From Diplonema japonicum (lineage: Eukaryota > Euglenozoa > Diplonemea > Diplonemida > Diplonemidae): a stretch of 64,000 nucleotides of DNA. The DNA is taken from the NCBI GenBank assembly GCA_964019335.1, contig OZ025669.1, forward strand, positions 635,094 through 699,093. The letters run 5' to 3'. Shown one piece after another: positions 14,001-20,600 of this stretch (position 1 is the stretch's first letter; the number at the start of each line of letters is the position of its first letter). The notes beneath the pieces were generated by a model. It saw only the letters and a list, made by a program, of their open reading frames with translations, ran no database searches and was not told the DNA's origin. The position numbers and the translations under genes are program-made.

Positions 14001-14712
14001 TGGAAGCAGGCTTAAAAAGTGATGCAGGAGGGGCCGAAGGAGTTGTAGTTGCTTGTTGTTGTTGCACAGGAGCAATATCTTGCTGGAGTTCAACAATAAT
14101 CGGCTTTGTCGGTTGTGGTAAGTTTGTTTTTCCTTCACCTTCTTTCTCTCTCAGTTGCTTTGCCATCCTGTTCGCAGCTAGCCTCTCGTTAATCCGCTTC
14201 AGCATATAAGCATCGATGTAGGTGCTCTCCAGACAGACGTCGGTGATGTTGATGTTGAGTCGCAGCAGCTCGTATATTGCCTTTCCACAGGTGCCGATCC
14301 TGTTGTGGGACAGGTCCAGCTGCTGCAAGGCCATGTGGTTTTTTGCAACATCTATAATATGTAACACGCACTTGTGGTCCAAAGAGTTCCCTCTGAGGCC
14401 GATTTTCTTAACACTTTTGCAGACGGTAACAACCTGCAGCAAACTGAGAACCCCCCTACAGCCAATCACATTAGAGGAAAGGTCGATTTCGAACAAGCAG
14501 TCGTAGTCCCCTGGCCGTGGCGACAGCAGGTCGTAAAGGCCAGAGTTCCTTTTGCATCCGTACTTTTTACAGCTCTCGGCATAGATGTCCCTCAGAGCCT
14601 TCCCGCTCCCGATATACTCCCCAAATACAGGCACAATTAGATTTTCTTTCTCATTCTGTTTTTTCTTGTTACCGTTGTTAAGTCCTTCTTCTGTGAGTGG
14701 CTCTGCCTCCAT
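2044..14712 (-). CDS. Giant HECT-type E3 ubiquitin ligase (LRR, LamG-like, SPRY, HECT)
   Basis: A single 4,222-codon frame without introns. The N-terminus has leucine-rich repeats (about residues 60-185, e.g. LQQLDLSHNRIGTCG). A LamG/concanavalin-like region lies near 885-1035 (FTIELWCKISPS). Long acidic and Arg/Lys-rich linkers follow. A SPRY domain lies near 3400-3680 (GKWYYEIEIENCSLMQVGW) and is interrupted by a basic/acidic insert. The C-terminal HECT domain carries the thioester cysteine in HTCFFSIELPEYSS (about C4174). It should transfer ubiquitin from E2 to substrates. The domain set resembles the giant HERC1/HECTD4 class, but no RCC1 repeats are evident. I chose ATG 14712 because the frame extends upstream only through a TTG at 14841, which would overlap the PDK1-like gene; a CAACAG acceptor-like site lies just before 14712. 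It ends in TGA. Confidence 0.9.
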   Translation of the reverse strand: MEAEPLTEEGLNNGNKKKQNEKENLIVPVFGEYIGSGKALRDIYAESCKKYGCKRNSGLYDLLSPRPGDYDCLFEIDLSSNVIGCRGVLSLLQVVTVCKSVKKIGLRGNSLDHKCVLHIIDVAKNHMALQQLDLSHNRIGTCGKAIYELLRLNINITDVCLESTYIDAYMLKRINERLAANRMAKQLREKEGEGKTNLPQPTKPIIVELQQDIAPVQQQQATTTPSAPPASLFKPASTAAPTSVPVSNTTATPPTAYLPCQSLDAQESQPLADGVLPESWWDAAVPIESGESFQPAPQLDGPNEMDWSRFPLSDLFNEAQYSKYIPTATKLLQISAVTDPVKIWSNVPVSHPSMILRESSSHSSSSEGMSILDYSDSSSLNESVVTADDRSIHSSEFSDDELGEAQAPLPALQWSDEEEPETEYMHPIAPLPLTSHNGVATDDVVSLPPQQLEAHLSRSVTRPSLEGSGHASYSALHEKRLAVLNLIFSAVVPKLLKAPIEESFVNRLPPQQQAAAHFRRPRRGSEGLRTESERMDMLFTLVDHASASPFPGVTEAMSRAVLAALEGVAPFALAATSPSPPLPPELVTAVQGFLNTSAHALLSDMPSPIPQENKSRVLVDITCGLVKLSVTRGSVRDILSAVSLLRKLPPDIELPGLQSTFHALSSKLPRMAGLLMPFTQGRPLWTPVAEWPANMEESGYVACAVSEEEIILAKGRHLLYLVKPPQGAFRVVSYLNLEASVLSVLYMNKSVLVRIEAAHDEIKLHKFSICKNELKPDGTIHSTSVPSIHVYGLVAGASSVTIVGEELLSRRLQFTSWDLATGTFKVTPVAEKCSGSSCLQLGGGECGLAIGFRSGRYSFTRSAPLDWCKDSQTVVSVLTQGTQPIAPSVQFTIELWCKISPSMLVGMGTMKLISFSSYASEVQLLVSLTESGTAEIRAGHVLGRGAAATVEVPSSALLDWCHLAFMFRGHMWHLIVNGELLGTSPPCASVPKLNDKSWSAGAGLKGSLLELRVWDTARSVTEIQRDMHMTLTGMEANLAVYLPLTEGKGQVMVDVVSSLRFETPRDVSTAWHKDESVAAVSFDGPVEWITGAPSPVQGSPPKCVVPNIVILPPIEQLQQSAILCRTFGKETKVGVVLPESSFPFSELIRAAKGSCMDASIVLDVSPSGVSWYWGGTLAKGITNVAADNTAIAELPSGSLACIRMCKSDSVISTVIATSGSSPPLCKWPDSSLAAAIMGPEDDPSAAVAAAASMQASLLTDSIPSAKETQGCEVVTTLLSASVKFIDAARTSEGLCFSIPFVTDVAAPTFKQLSEIDSSATPLMLYTYFRLASLHLIMLLRAKVAPSAVGLGGEECCLKPLVKMAEIVLDDPSNLPIIKLAATSFLCSYVPVWIPSVYNKVNYIISSLSATNLSCSRSAMLLGTLKALSKDPSLGAMMRESHLKAFGEGTGSLIMLSFARVLLTALGPGGSFSRPLKKAACSALLQLQSNLTSLAVALHRTVRQHVVPASSPSDPSTPSSSGTSPRGPPPDEGLFCMKTLFFPYMRDLFAAAVVDLRTVVAKPDMKKPPILAHVFPTFVGTLPLLNAYSEEFLKGLSPLLPLFTSASKMSSVLDSEEKLLSGEADKTRSLTVQRVVHAISRQDDAPQTQKVCIPGASSLSLSFDPQWVLNGESLIAHLPGRDPEMEGEPLNMPRGWPDDPVTFAGTDTIIFQFDTSCAKYDIHPPIEKRGFKITVTGQVNIPFPSVHWLHDVVLGLIYTTARVCHALTSSYSVPCTPIDDALVPWITDLSLEADSATEPHEFWMSVIGNTDDGGKLVTMLLRKNLPTAQPHLGGDSINQVLRAIFAALLCHMGFSAGKLHDAVVAGDEAPRPAVRLWRRVEELRHWLLELRQKSRNSRCEDEEKSASGTVRDPVKEVLGRAMVLLRHPPTREITTSLRAAGDAMTNPLMATNTMADLMRSESTTEMRRMSSTWKKAMGGSVVVSRLRWMMRKSRNATLGATPERREAAVLQFCQDERVTASYFDDFVAKRRLLGRRRLSALDCFEKLIFEFTALVSEGEAAPPSLPSANSGLVRAFIKSIKGHHYLDNLACCGREVETAIQTNVYSIVSRLAKRLSSDTVGQGCDIGESSERDIEKVELFLDLMSCAWKGADYGLVLRLDILSTLRQLFDATSTIPPKLAALRAKAWQVLQLLALRAAMEAGPGAEINSNTFAFGDNSLPPEGEKEEVVKSSESPVGDLKKIETTEAESDGESDTGRDGMQVSFLRKVVSVAVEELKSAYDSLVTLKRDNVEVKGKLTKLRSKLDEADHRMRVDKIRCHLLTRHSSGTRNSSSRRNSPSMDILPPKSPVASAAREMRRKLGTSLKRERSMLQSLDLAIAARSDNASAWLAFTTALVTTAPSVLLEIVQELELLKIVVQLLASFDPRHNVEICKNAFSFLRIVMPAISPSVADSTVQSVLGNLFPNESAMDGETTVNFMIGFASKYGVIERHKRQQVVKSYLGFSVQRSTSRLLKILLQQAAWQECIMLVVVNIVKDPTQCWVRRKPDGEPLMSTGPDTTEQGIAKAVDKKSSSRKKNLKKNERRSTYGDTEGEQADSPNVKLTASDSGCDSPSNAEGSEQPKQRKRRRGDGEDTEGQQDEKGDDEGGYSTGTEDVTAESDKETRRKARRIQRRRSRMQRRLERGDSETAETTFSEQRDADGLTRLCKIQHRRLDLALSVLGGGDVRINEGKLATCRLRRGARQHVIVQRLSGPIAIVVPVTAKGSFLASNNIRSKTDALVDVAHNPPREVHTDRLMIGVADMLATAHEVPDTSDVTTSLCGLLVTVLEPVTSLNDVLTHHPPADADTEPLLRLPTLKLSQLKKRIAFSKLLPSILRSLYASMTSLQEKDVTRVLKSHAVLILLKLCSLRIETSDPVPFQHLGEMCALINWVLPHRSYRPLNAIEEEGDDISDRDEFDEGDEEEEENETSRDTLDEPICQDPLQEVQQPWQDGDRDDNELPDIISEYHFATFLEGTDEGMSDDEAWEGYSDANDSDEGDAYDVFKRSEVLRRLCVENDIRREAWKLDAALSFTFAARCVLQLLASSKSTVWEEEDTGPPLLVLKFIAKGSAMAYRGQLDQESVNKGLYTLLRTYSAREELASLLVQEALRLLDVDYTGPQFNSFHLGILFIEAVACSDLSQSVFKMSTIVSLLSHAHTSVGWRRRQVLLLMARLFHAAPYDCLDIQHLETKLGGLLTSYNRQLVPEIESKSGTGDILSMYLQALITLMHAKNCLLPDIKSKPVTDVPPEEAVANGVHNLLTVFSAAAQSFSNGKGLPSCLTENAHQCALPEGWVRYGGPTADFMAVGLGVTLRGVWNDSFEEANVAKSFQSNHSLGSTSSVPWAKRGEHPSVSSGPGPLLLAVACPKAQAESYHNFTTIMGNVAVGCGKWYYEIEIENCSLMQVGWADSKNFTCDSEGGHGVGDDVHSWAYDGMRTCIWHDRKSSPYAMQDGDNKSSRDGDTMRRKKAMERRKRRRQRARRKRRLNQNSSSSQVTPLVQEAQQPGDGWDEGEGDDASTEGEWVDDSAMFSGNEADEADDFFFDDDGLQANTGWKVGDVIGCIIHITADKKADISYSHNGVELGVAFSQVDLSSISGLNPAASLRSGDSAVVNLGAAPFRYCPSGHRGVADSLSWLGNVIRGAYTITDQVPNKAFNDLTMVYSDAWHKAVGHGPLDVSTGNEERKRAQPFEIDEVALIHTVNDKDAPSCLTILSRFNVLARLVLAYVGQEAAMPPVLGNVGTLPGQESSLIGRFMGARDVLFPWAKEPLLDGIIAGACSEGRIASILLSRNYFAQAKGGAGGPTTETLFDQLHALYRSKRPWAFKSHESCDASARLWTVVFEGEAAEDAGGPFRESLTTVCEELMEEAPNSLFISSPNYKGNFGDTRDKWIPRPCSAPSSTEHKLLLSKFRFLGRLIAGCLSINEPMDLSLSSVVWKTLTSTPFDRSDLAAIDQMCLTALDGIVNIDTKGITPELFKDAIDETFVTTLSDGQVIELLPDGRDKEVTFDNREEYARLVIEKRLNEAKEYLLEMREGFIDVLPPAVLDLFTWKVLERRVCGASGISVAELHRGAIYEDIDENSPTVHRFWQALETFTQKDLTNLLRFVAARSRLPVAIKVQPHVVDGNPDDYLPQAHTCFFSIELPEYSSTDVMHDKLQYAIYNCRAIDTDGAPVGLEDMDAEDDEV

Positions 14713-14827
14713 CTGCCACCCCCACCTGTTGAGGATGCTAAACAAAAGAAATATGGAAAAGGAAGGTTCTAACTTGCGGAAGGAAATGAGATACATTACA
14801 TAACGAACCGGAGGAGCGTGGGGCGGT

Positions 14828-16006
14828 CTACGACCGGACAAGATCGTTGACTCTGCCCGACCAAAGGTGCGCCTCGTTGTTGAGGTCTTTGAAGGAGTAG
14901 ACCCTTTTGGTGGTGTGGATGTCGAAATGAGACCCGTCGAGAGCTGTTGCGTAGGTGTCCGGTTCGACAGGGATTGTCCCCTTCACGGTGTCGGTCTCTT
15001 TGTCGAAGTAGAAAAGCCTTGGCAATGATGTTGCCACAAGCACTCTTGTTTTTGTAGAAAGATGCCGTGTCTTGGTTACAAGACCTGAATGCAGCACAAG
15101 CTCTGCCTGGTACAGAAAACGGTCGAGCTGTGTCGTGTAATCGGCGTTGATGTGCGTCACGTTGCAGAGCTCGTGTATGTTGCACCAGTCGACACTTTTG
15201 AAGTACTTGTTTTGCTGGATGACTTCCAGTGAAGGTCTGTCTTGCGGATTAGTAACTATGATACTCTGCACGAGCTCTTTAACGTCAATCGGCAGGTACG
15301 GTGGGAACATGAAGGATGCTTGCTTGATATTGTCATAAAGCTCTATCTCACTCTGTGTACCACTAAAGGGCGGCTTCCCCACATAAACTTCATATATCAC
15401 GCAACCAAGCGCCCAGACGTCGGACGGTGTGCCGGACGTGATGCCGTTGTGCAACAGCTCAGGCGGTGCGTACTCAGGGGACCCTGCAAAACCCGAGTCC
15501 GCCATCTGCGACGCTAATATCGCAGAACCAAAGTCCGCAATCTTCACATGGTTTTCGCGCGTGAGAAGGATGTTCTCCGGTTTGATGTCACGGTGCACTA
15601 CTCCCGCATCCCGAATCGCCTTGAGCCCCAAGACGATCTCCCCCAGCAGTCTTGGCACGATCCTATCGTCTGCACTGTTGACTTTCAGATACTTCAACAG
15701 GGCACTGCTGCACTCCTCCATGCAAATATATGTCACAACGCTCTCCTCCCAGCACCCTAACACTGAGATGAGGTTTGGATGTCGTGTGTTTTTCAGCTTC
15801 AGCAAGATTTCTATCTCTCTTTTCGGGTCGGCATTTTCCTTTGCCAGCGCTCGGCCTCTTTTCAACCCACCCTTGTCAACTACCTTTATCGCAACTCTTG
15901 CATTTGAAGCCTTGTGCAGCCCTAAGACTACGGTACTATTACTTCCACCTCCCAATCGTTTGCTGTGGTACACTGAAAAGCTTTCCTTCCCATCCAAAAC
16001 GGGCAT
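14828..16006 (-). CDS. PDK1-like AGC protein kinase with C-terminal PH domain
   Basis: A 392-aa protein. The kinase domain covers about residues 10-270: a glycine loop (LGGGSNSTVVLG), the VAIK lysine, the catalytic loop VVHRDIKPENILL, DFGSA, and an activation segment ending SPEYAPPELL. A PH-like domain follows at about 295-390 (KTRVLVATSLPRLFYFDKET). It closely resembles the PH domain of 3-phosphoinositide-dependent kinase 1, including the KGxIP strand. In other eukaryotes PDK1 phosphorylates the activation loops of AGC kinases at PIP3-rich membrane. The length is short for PDK1 (usually 450-560 aa) because the N-terminal extension is missing. The ATG at 16006 follows a TTATTACAG acceptor-like site. 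It ends in TAG, showing that TAG is a normal stop here. Confidence 0.85.
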   Translation of the reverse strand: MPVLDGKESFSVYHSKRLGGGSNSTVVLGLHKASNARVAIKVVDKGGLKRGRALAKENADPKREIEILLKLKNTRHPNLISVLGCWEESVVTYICMEECSSALLKYLKVNSADDRIVPRLLGEIVLGLKAIRDAGVVHRDIKPENILLTRENHVKIADFGSAILASQMADSGFAGSPEYAPPELLHNGITSGTPSDVWALGCVIYEVYVGKPPFSGTQSEIELYDNIKQASFMFPPYLPIDVKELVQSIIVTNPQDRPSLEVIQQNKYFKSVDWCNIHELCNVTHINADYTTQLDRFLYQAELVLHSGLVTKTRHLSTKTRVLVATSLPRLFYFDKETDTVKGTIPVEPDTYATALDGSHFDIHTTKRVYSFKDLNNEAHLWSGRVNDLVRS

Positions 16007-16052
16007 GTTCCCTCCTGTTGTGGGTTACAGTCTGTAATAAGGGCAAACACAT

Positions 16053-16340
16053 TTAAACTGGCGAATCTCTTGGGATGAAGTCTCTCAGTATTTTAGGCAT
16101 GGGTTTCTTATCAATATAAAATCGCTTGTAAACAGTAGCACAGGTCAACAGCACGCCCAACAGCAAGAACCCACCCAGCATGTTAGGTAAGGGGTACCTC
16201 CCGTTTACGGTGTGGTGCCTGAAAAGTCGACCAGCACCCACAGCAATAAGCAACAAGATAAACATAACACCTGCTATCCACATGGCGGAGTCATCTCTAG
16301 GTGGTGGTGGGGTCACTCGCTTCTTCGAAAACCTAGACAT
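16053..16340 (-). CDS. Small two-pass membrane protein, unknown
   Basis: A 95-aa protein starting MSRFSKKRVTPPPPRDD. A first hydrophobic helix lies at about residues 20-37 (AGVMFILLLIAVGAGRLF) and a second at about 53-70 (MLGGFLLLGVLLTCATVY). The ends are basic. The frame could begin further upstream, but the ATG at 16340 follows a TTCCTTCAG acceptor-like sequence, as in its neighbours. The layout suits a small ER or mitochondrial membrane protein. I do not recognise the family. Confidence 0.65.
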   Translation of the reverse strand: MSRFSKKRVTPPPPRDDSAMWIAGVMFILLLIAVGAGRLFRHHTVNGRYPLPNMLGGFLLLGVLLTCATVYKRFYIDKKPMPKILRDFIPRDSPV

Positions 16341-16581
16341 CTCCCCCCTCCTGAAGGAATGTAGTATAAAACAAGAGCACAACGGTAAGCTGTCCAAGAC
16401 CTTCACAAACTGTCTGATAGAGTGAGTGAATGAATGAAATTAAGTGGATAGATTTTCTGGTGGACGACAAGAATTTTTACATTCTGCTCATTCCCTCGCT
16501 AGGCTATTTAAGTTAACACGGCTCGCATGCTCGCTACTGTCGGCACGCACCTGGTATAGAACCAGAGTATTGAACAGCTGG

Positions 16582-19051
16582 TCAGTTGCCCCACGTGGAC
16601 ATGTCGGACCTGATGAAGCTCCCCCCCCATGTGGTGGTCGTTGTCGTGGTTGTGGTAGTGGTGGTGAAGGGCGGGTCTGGCCGAGGGACGAAGTTGTCTG
16701 GTGAGAACGAGAACAAAGACTGGCTGGAAGGTACGGCCTGTGTGTGACATCCTTTGTTTGTTGGTGTACATACGAAAGGGCTTGCGTCCGCGGGGGGCGA
16801 CTGCTGTTGGGCCGAGTGCTGGGGCGGAGGTGGAGGCGGCTGATAATCATGGCCTTGTTGCCCCCGCTCTTCTTCAGGGGGGATGAAAGTTGCAGTAGGT
16901 GGTCTCTCGGTTATCTGTGCTGCGTAGCTCTGGAAAAGACCCACATCAAACAGAAAGGAGGAGTCAGAAGCATTTTGCTGCGTGAGCGGTGGTGAGGAAA
17001 GGATATTAATATCTTCTGGTTGCGGTACAGGTGTTGGCGAAGGGGCAGCCACCTTGGGCGCCTGCCCTGAAGCGTCTGCCGCGATGGTTGACACATCTAG
17101 AAGCGGTGGCATCTCTTTCTGGGCTTTCTTTCGCTTCTGTAGTTCTATTTGTTGTAATTGATTCTTCCTTATGAGTTCCTCTTCTTTTTTCCTCCGCTGT
17201 TCTTGATCCCGCCTTCTTTTTGTTTCTTCTTCTCGCTTGAGACGCTGCAGTTCCTCCTCTCTTTTCTTTTTTTCAGTTTGCTCCTTCTTCTTCCGTCGCT
17301 GCTCTTCCTTTTCCTGTTCTTTTCGCATGCGCTCCTTTTCGCGTTGTTCTTTTTTGCGCTCTTCTTCTTTTTGTCTTTCAACTTTTGCTTTTCTGTCCTC
17401 CTCCTCTCTTACTTTACGGTCAAGCTTTTCGCGCTCCCTGATCTGCGCCTCTCGTTCAACCCTCAACCGCTCTCTTTCATCAGCCTCGCGAAGCTCTCTT
17501 TCTCTTCTTTCTCGCTCTTCTTTTTCCTTCCTTTCTCTCTCCCGCTCCTTCCGGTCGCGCTTTTCCTTTTCTTTTTTCTCTTTTTCGTCCCTCAGCCGTG
17601 TGGCCTCCAACAAGTCTCTCTCCCGCCGACTTCTGGCTTCTTCTTCTTCTTGTATTCTTTTGTTTTCAATCTCGCGTTCGGCTTTACTAACCTCCTCAAC
17701 CTGTGAACGTGTCTGGTGATAGCTGCATACCGCTCTGTCAGGGTCAGCTAGGAGTAAGTCCATAAAGCTGGCGATGTGCTTGTCAGTATCTGGAGGAGCC
17801 GCGGCTTTGGGAACAGGCTTCGAACTGCCCTTCTTTTTCTTCTTCTTCTTCTTCTGGGAATTGGCCACACCAGACAAGGCGCGCCGCTGACGGTCTCGAA
17901 TAGACTTCTCGATGTGCTCCTTCACCTCAGCAACTTCGGGAATACTGAAAATCTTCTCAAGCAGTGTCAATGCGTCGCTATTCGTTGGATGCAACGAGAG
18001 GAGTGTCCCCAAGTCCAACAGTGCCTCGTGGGCTTTATTAAGCTCGTGGTACGCCTGAAAATTGTTGGTGTTCTGTCTCGGGACATACCCTTGCTCTTCT
18101 GTAAAGTCCCTTGATATCATTAGGCTTCGGGGTCAGCACTTGCGTGCAGTCAAGAACTGCCGAAGAGAGGCGCTCACTTCTCTCCTCCTCGTCGCACATC
18201 CCCTGTTGTGTTCTGTGAAGTCGGCAACATACCTCTCCAGCGATGAACAATGAGCAGAGTGCCCTGTTGCTGAAATAGGTGAGCCGTGACTCGTCAAGGG
18301 GGGTGGACACCTCAATCGCTTCGCTGTATTTCTGGTGCGCCTCGCGCCAGTGCTTCATGCGGAAGAGGCAGTTGCCTTCTTCTTTTATTTTCACAGCCCG
18401 TTCGATGGATCGTTTGAATTTATCTTCGCTTTGAAGCGCCGCCTTTACGGTGGTGAGGGAGGGGGGTGTCAGACTTTTGGAGATAGAAGTCATGCCCACC
18501 ACGGTGAGCCGTTTGAGGAGGTGGTTGAAGGCCGACCAGAGGAAGACACACAGCGCGTATCCTGAGATGGACGAGACGCCGCACAGCTGCACAGCAGAGC
18601 TGGCGATTTCGGGTGCGTTGGGAGAGGAGATGTCGGTGAAGCAGTAAACTGACTCGTCATACTCCACTCCATAGCAGCCCAGAGACATGTCGGGGCTTCG
18701 TATACACGCTTGAAGTACAGTAGAGTCGAACACAATGTGACCCTTGCTGTCGCTAGCGAGGAGCACAGTGTCAAAGAGATGCCGACTACACAGCAATGTT
18801 GCTGCTAAGTCCACGGGTTCAAGAAACACCTGAAAGCTCACAACACAATGTCCTTTTCCCCACCCTTTCTCCGCTTCCTTTCTGTATCTCTTCGAAAACA
18901 TCTCCGCAAGCTCAAACAACACACCCTTTTCCTCTATCTGCAGCACTTCCGCCTTTTGCTCATGGGGCATCTTGGACCATAGCTTCAGAACCATTTCAGC
19001 CTCCATGCCAGGTGGCAGGTGGTATCGGGAAGGCGCCGATAACGGTGCCAT
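16582..19051 (-). CDS. TPR and highly charged coiled-coil protein (two exons)
   Basis: Two overlapping frames join cleanly if a 34-nt intron (18055-18088) is removed. Exon 1 is 19051-18089 (321 codons) and exon 2 is 18054-16582. The product is 811 aa. The join restores a canonical TPR helix pair, KGLYRRAR then AYHELNKAHEALLDL, which neither frame holds alone. The first TPR helices lie around residues 220-270 (KEEGNCLFRMKHWREAHQKY). Next come a poly-Lys tract, about 220 residues of K/R/E coiled coil, a Pro/Gln-rich region and a run of 12 Thr near the C-terminus. A TPR adaptor or cytoskeletal linker is likely; partners are unknown. The ATG at 19051 lies 13 nt after a CTCATTTAG acceptor-like site. 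Phe-rich plus-strand frames here are shadows of the coiled coil. Confidence 0.8.
18055..18088 (-). other. 34-nt GT-AG intron
   Basis: On the minus strand it runs from GTATGTCCC to ATTTTCAG. It has a strong 5' site (GTATGT), a pyrimidine-rich 3' end and a length of 1 mod 3, which is exactly the shift needed to move between the two TPR-protein frames in phase 0. Confidence 0.8.
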
Positions 19052-19064
19052 TACGAAGGTCCGC

Positions 19065-19096
19065 CTAAATGAGGTAATAATGAAGAAAGAAATCAA
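19065..19096 (-). promoter_or_regulatory. Pyrimidine tract plus AG upstream of the TPR gene
   Basis: Reads TTTCTTTCTTCATTATTACC then CATTTAG on the minus strand, ending 13 nt before the ATG. It could be a trans-splice acceptor or the end of a 5'-UTR intron. Confidence 0.4.
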
Positions 19097-19239
19097 CGAT
19101 TCAAGACAGAATACTAACCAAACGATACAACGCCTAATGGCAAGCTACAAACCACAAGTACTTTTACAGAGGGTGGAACTTCTACGTTCTTTATATCAGC
19201 ACACTTCAAATGTTGAATACAAAGTAACTAAAATACAGT

Positions 19240-20553
19240 CTACCTGGGGGAGGCCCCCAGGGAGTGGGGGGTCGGTGTGACAAGCGAGGGCGGGGGGAGG
19301 TGCATCCTGGATAGCTCGGAGTTGATGTCCTCGGTGATGTTCATGGGGAGTGAGAAGTCGGGGGCGGCATCCTGTCTCGTTGGTTGTGCACGGAGACGCT
19401 CAAGCAGCTTACTCAGCTGGATGATGTCAGCAGCTTTCGTGGAGATGCCTTGGTTGCTTGTGTGAGGTACACTCACTAGATTTCGGATCTTTTCGTGTGC
19501 CTGTCGCAAGCACGCCACATGATCTACACGAGCTCTGATCGCTTCTTGGACTCGGGCACCTGCATCGGTGGCTCTTGATGTAAGGTCATATTCAAGTGTT
19601 TCCCGCCTGCTGCTCACTTCCTCGAGAAGCTCGTTTGTTCGTAACCTGATTTGTCGCCTAGCTCTCTGCTCGGCTTCCCTCACTGTTCCTGCCTGTCGCT
19701 GCAACTGTCCGAGGCCTGTTTCCGATGTGGCAAGCTGTGTTGCCACTTGCTTCTCGTGGACCACAAGGTGGTTTCTCATCTTGAGTAGCAACTCATTCAA
19801 GGGCTGACACTTCTTCCCCATGTGTCTTCCGACAGAAGCACACCTCGGGCACGTCAGCTCCTCATCGTCGACGCAATACAAGCAGAGTTCTTGCTTAGGG
19901 TGCAGAGGACACATTACAAGAGCTTCCTCCGTACGTGACTTTCCTTCAGTGAGGTTGCCAATCTTCACAGGTGTGTAAGGCTCTCTTCCGGGCGTCACGG
20001 GATTTGTGTAAGTGAGCTGTATCGGGGCCGCCGGTGCCGGTGAAGGCGAGAAAACCACGGGCAGACTGATAGCGGAACCTGCAGGCTGCGGCATCTTGAC
20101 CGTCAGGTAGACAAGATAACGCGGGATGACTCTTTCGTGGTCTGTGAGGATGTACTTTGTCGCTGTCTTCGATTCACCGCTGGAGTCTACGTAAAGGTAG
20201 TCAACACCGATGCAGTCTGCTTGGTAAGCAGCGCCCTTGGGTGGGTTGGGCGGACCGCAATATTTTGTCACCTGTTTGTACAAGGCAGAGGTTGATGAAG
20301 GGGCCACACGGTGCACCCGGCCAGCGACGACTTCACATAAAAGAAGCATTACCGTCTCGCCTGTCCCGCCACCCTGCATGGCGGCCTCGATATTGGCTTC
20401 TGTACTGAATTGCAGAACCTTACTCCTCCTCACTTCTGCTGTGAACCCACTCTGCATGACCTCATTCACACCTGGCATTGAGGGCCCAGAGTAATATAGC
20501 ACCTTAGGGGTACTTCCGAACCTCGATCTGGTTTTGTTATACTTAGAACTCAT
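19240..20553 (-). CDS. PARP-like domain, B-box zinc finger and coiled coil protein
   Basis: A 437-aa protein. Residues about 10-165 look like a divergent PARP/ADP-ribosyltransferase fold: VLYYSGPSMPGVNEVMQSGF at the place of the usual FHG motif, then MLLLCEVVAGRVHRV, and a final strand HERVIPRYLVYLTV. The catalytic histidine position appears lost, so activity is doubtful. Residues about 210-255 form a B-box zinc finger (CPLHPKQELCLYCVDDE, then CPRC and a distal His). A coiled coil of about 110 residues follows, as in TRIM proteins, and then a Pro-rich tail. There is no RING finger. The combination suggests a scaffold that reads or mimics ADP-ribose signalling. The ATG at 20553 directly follows CTCCCTCGCAG. 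The B-box call is firmer than the PARP call. Confidence 0.7.
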   Translation of the reverse strand: MSSKYNKTRSRFGSTPKVLYYSGPSMPGVNEVMQSGFTAEVRRSKVLQFSTEANIEAAMQGGGTGETVMLLLCEVVAGRVHRVAPSSTSALYKQVTKYCGPPNPPKGAAYQADCIGVDYLYVDSSGESKTATKYILTDHERVIPRYLVYLTVKMPQPAGSAISLPVVFSPSPAPAAPIQLTYTNPVTPGREPYTPVKIGNLTEGKSRTEEALVMCPLHPKQELCLYCVDDEELTCPRCASVGRHMGKKCQPLNELLLKMRNHLVVHEKQVATQLATSETGLGQLQRQAGTVREAEQRARRQIRLRTNELLEEVSSRRETLEYDLTSRATDAGARVQEAIRARVDHVACLRQAHEKIRNLVSVPHTSNQGISTKAADIIQLSKLLERLRAQPTRQDAAPDFSLPMNITEDINSELSRMHLPPPSLVTPTPHSLGASPR

Positions 20554-20600
20554 GGCCTGCGAGGGAGTAATCTGCACTATGCGACGCACCTTTGTTATTG

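Noticed and set aside
17158-17706. Plus-strand Phe/Leu-rich ORFs that look like membrane proteins
   Set aside because: They mirror the Lys/Glu coiled coil of the TPR gene; the same holds at 21,064-21,625.
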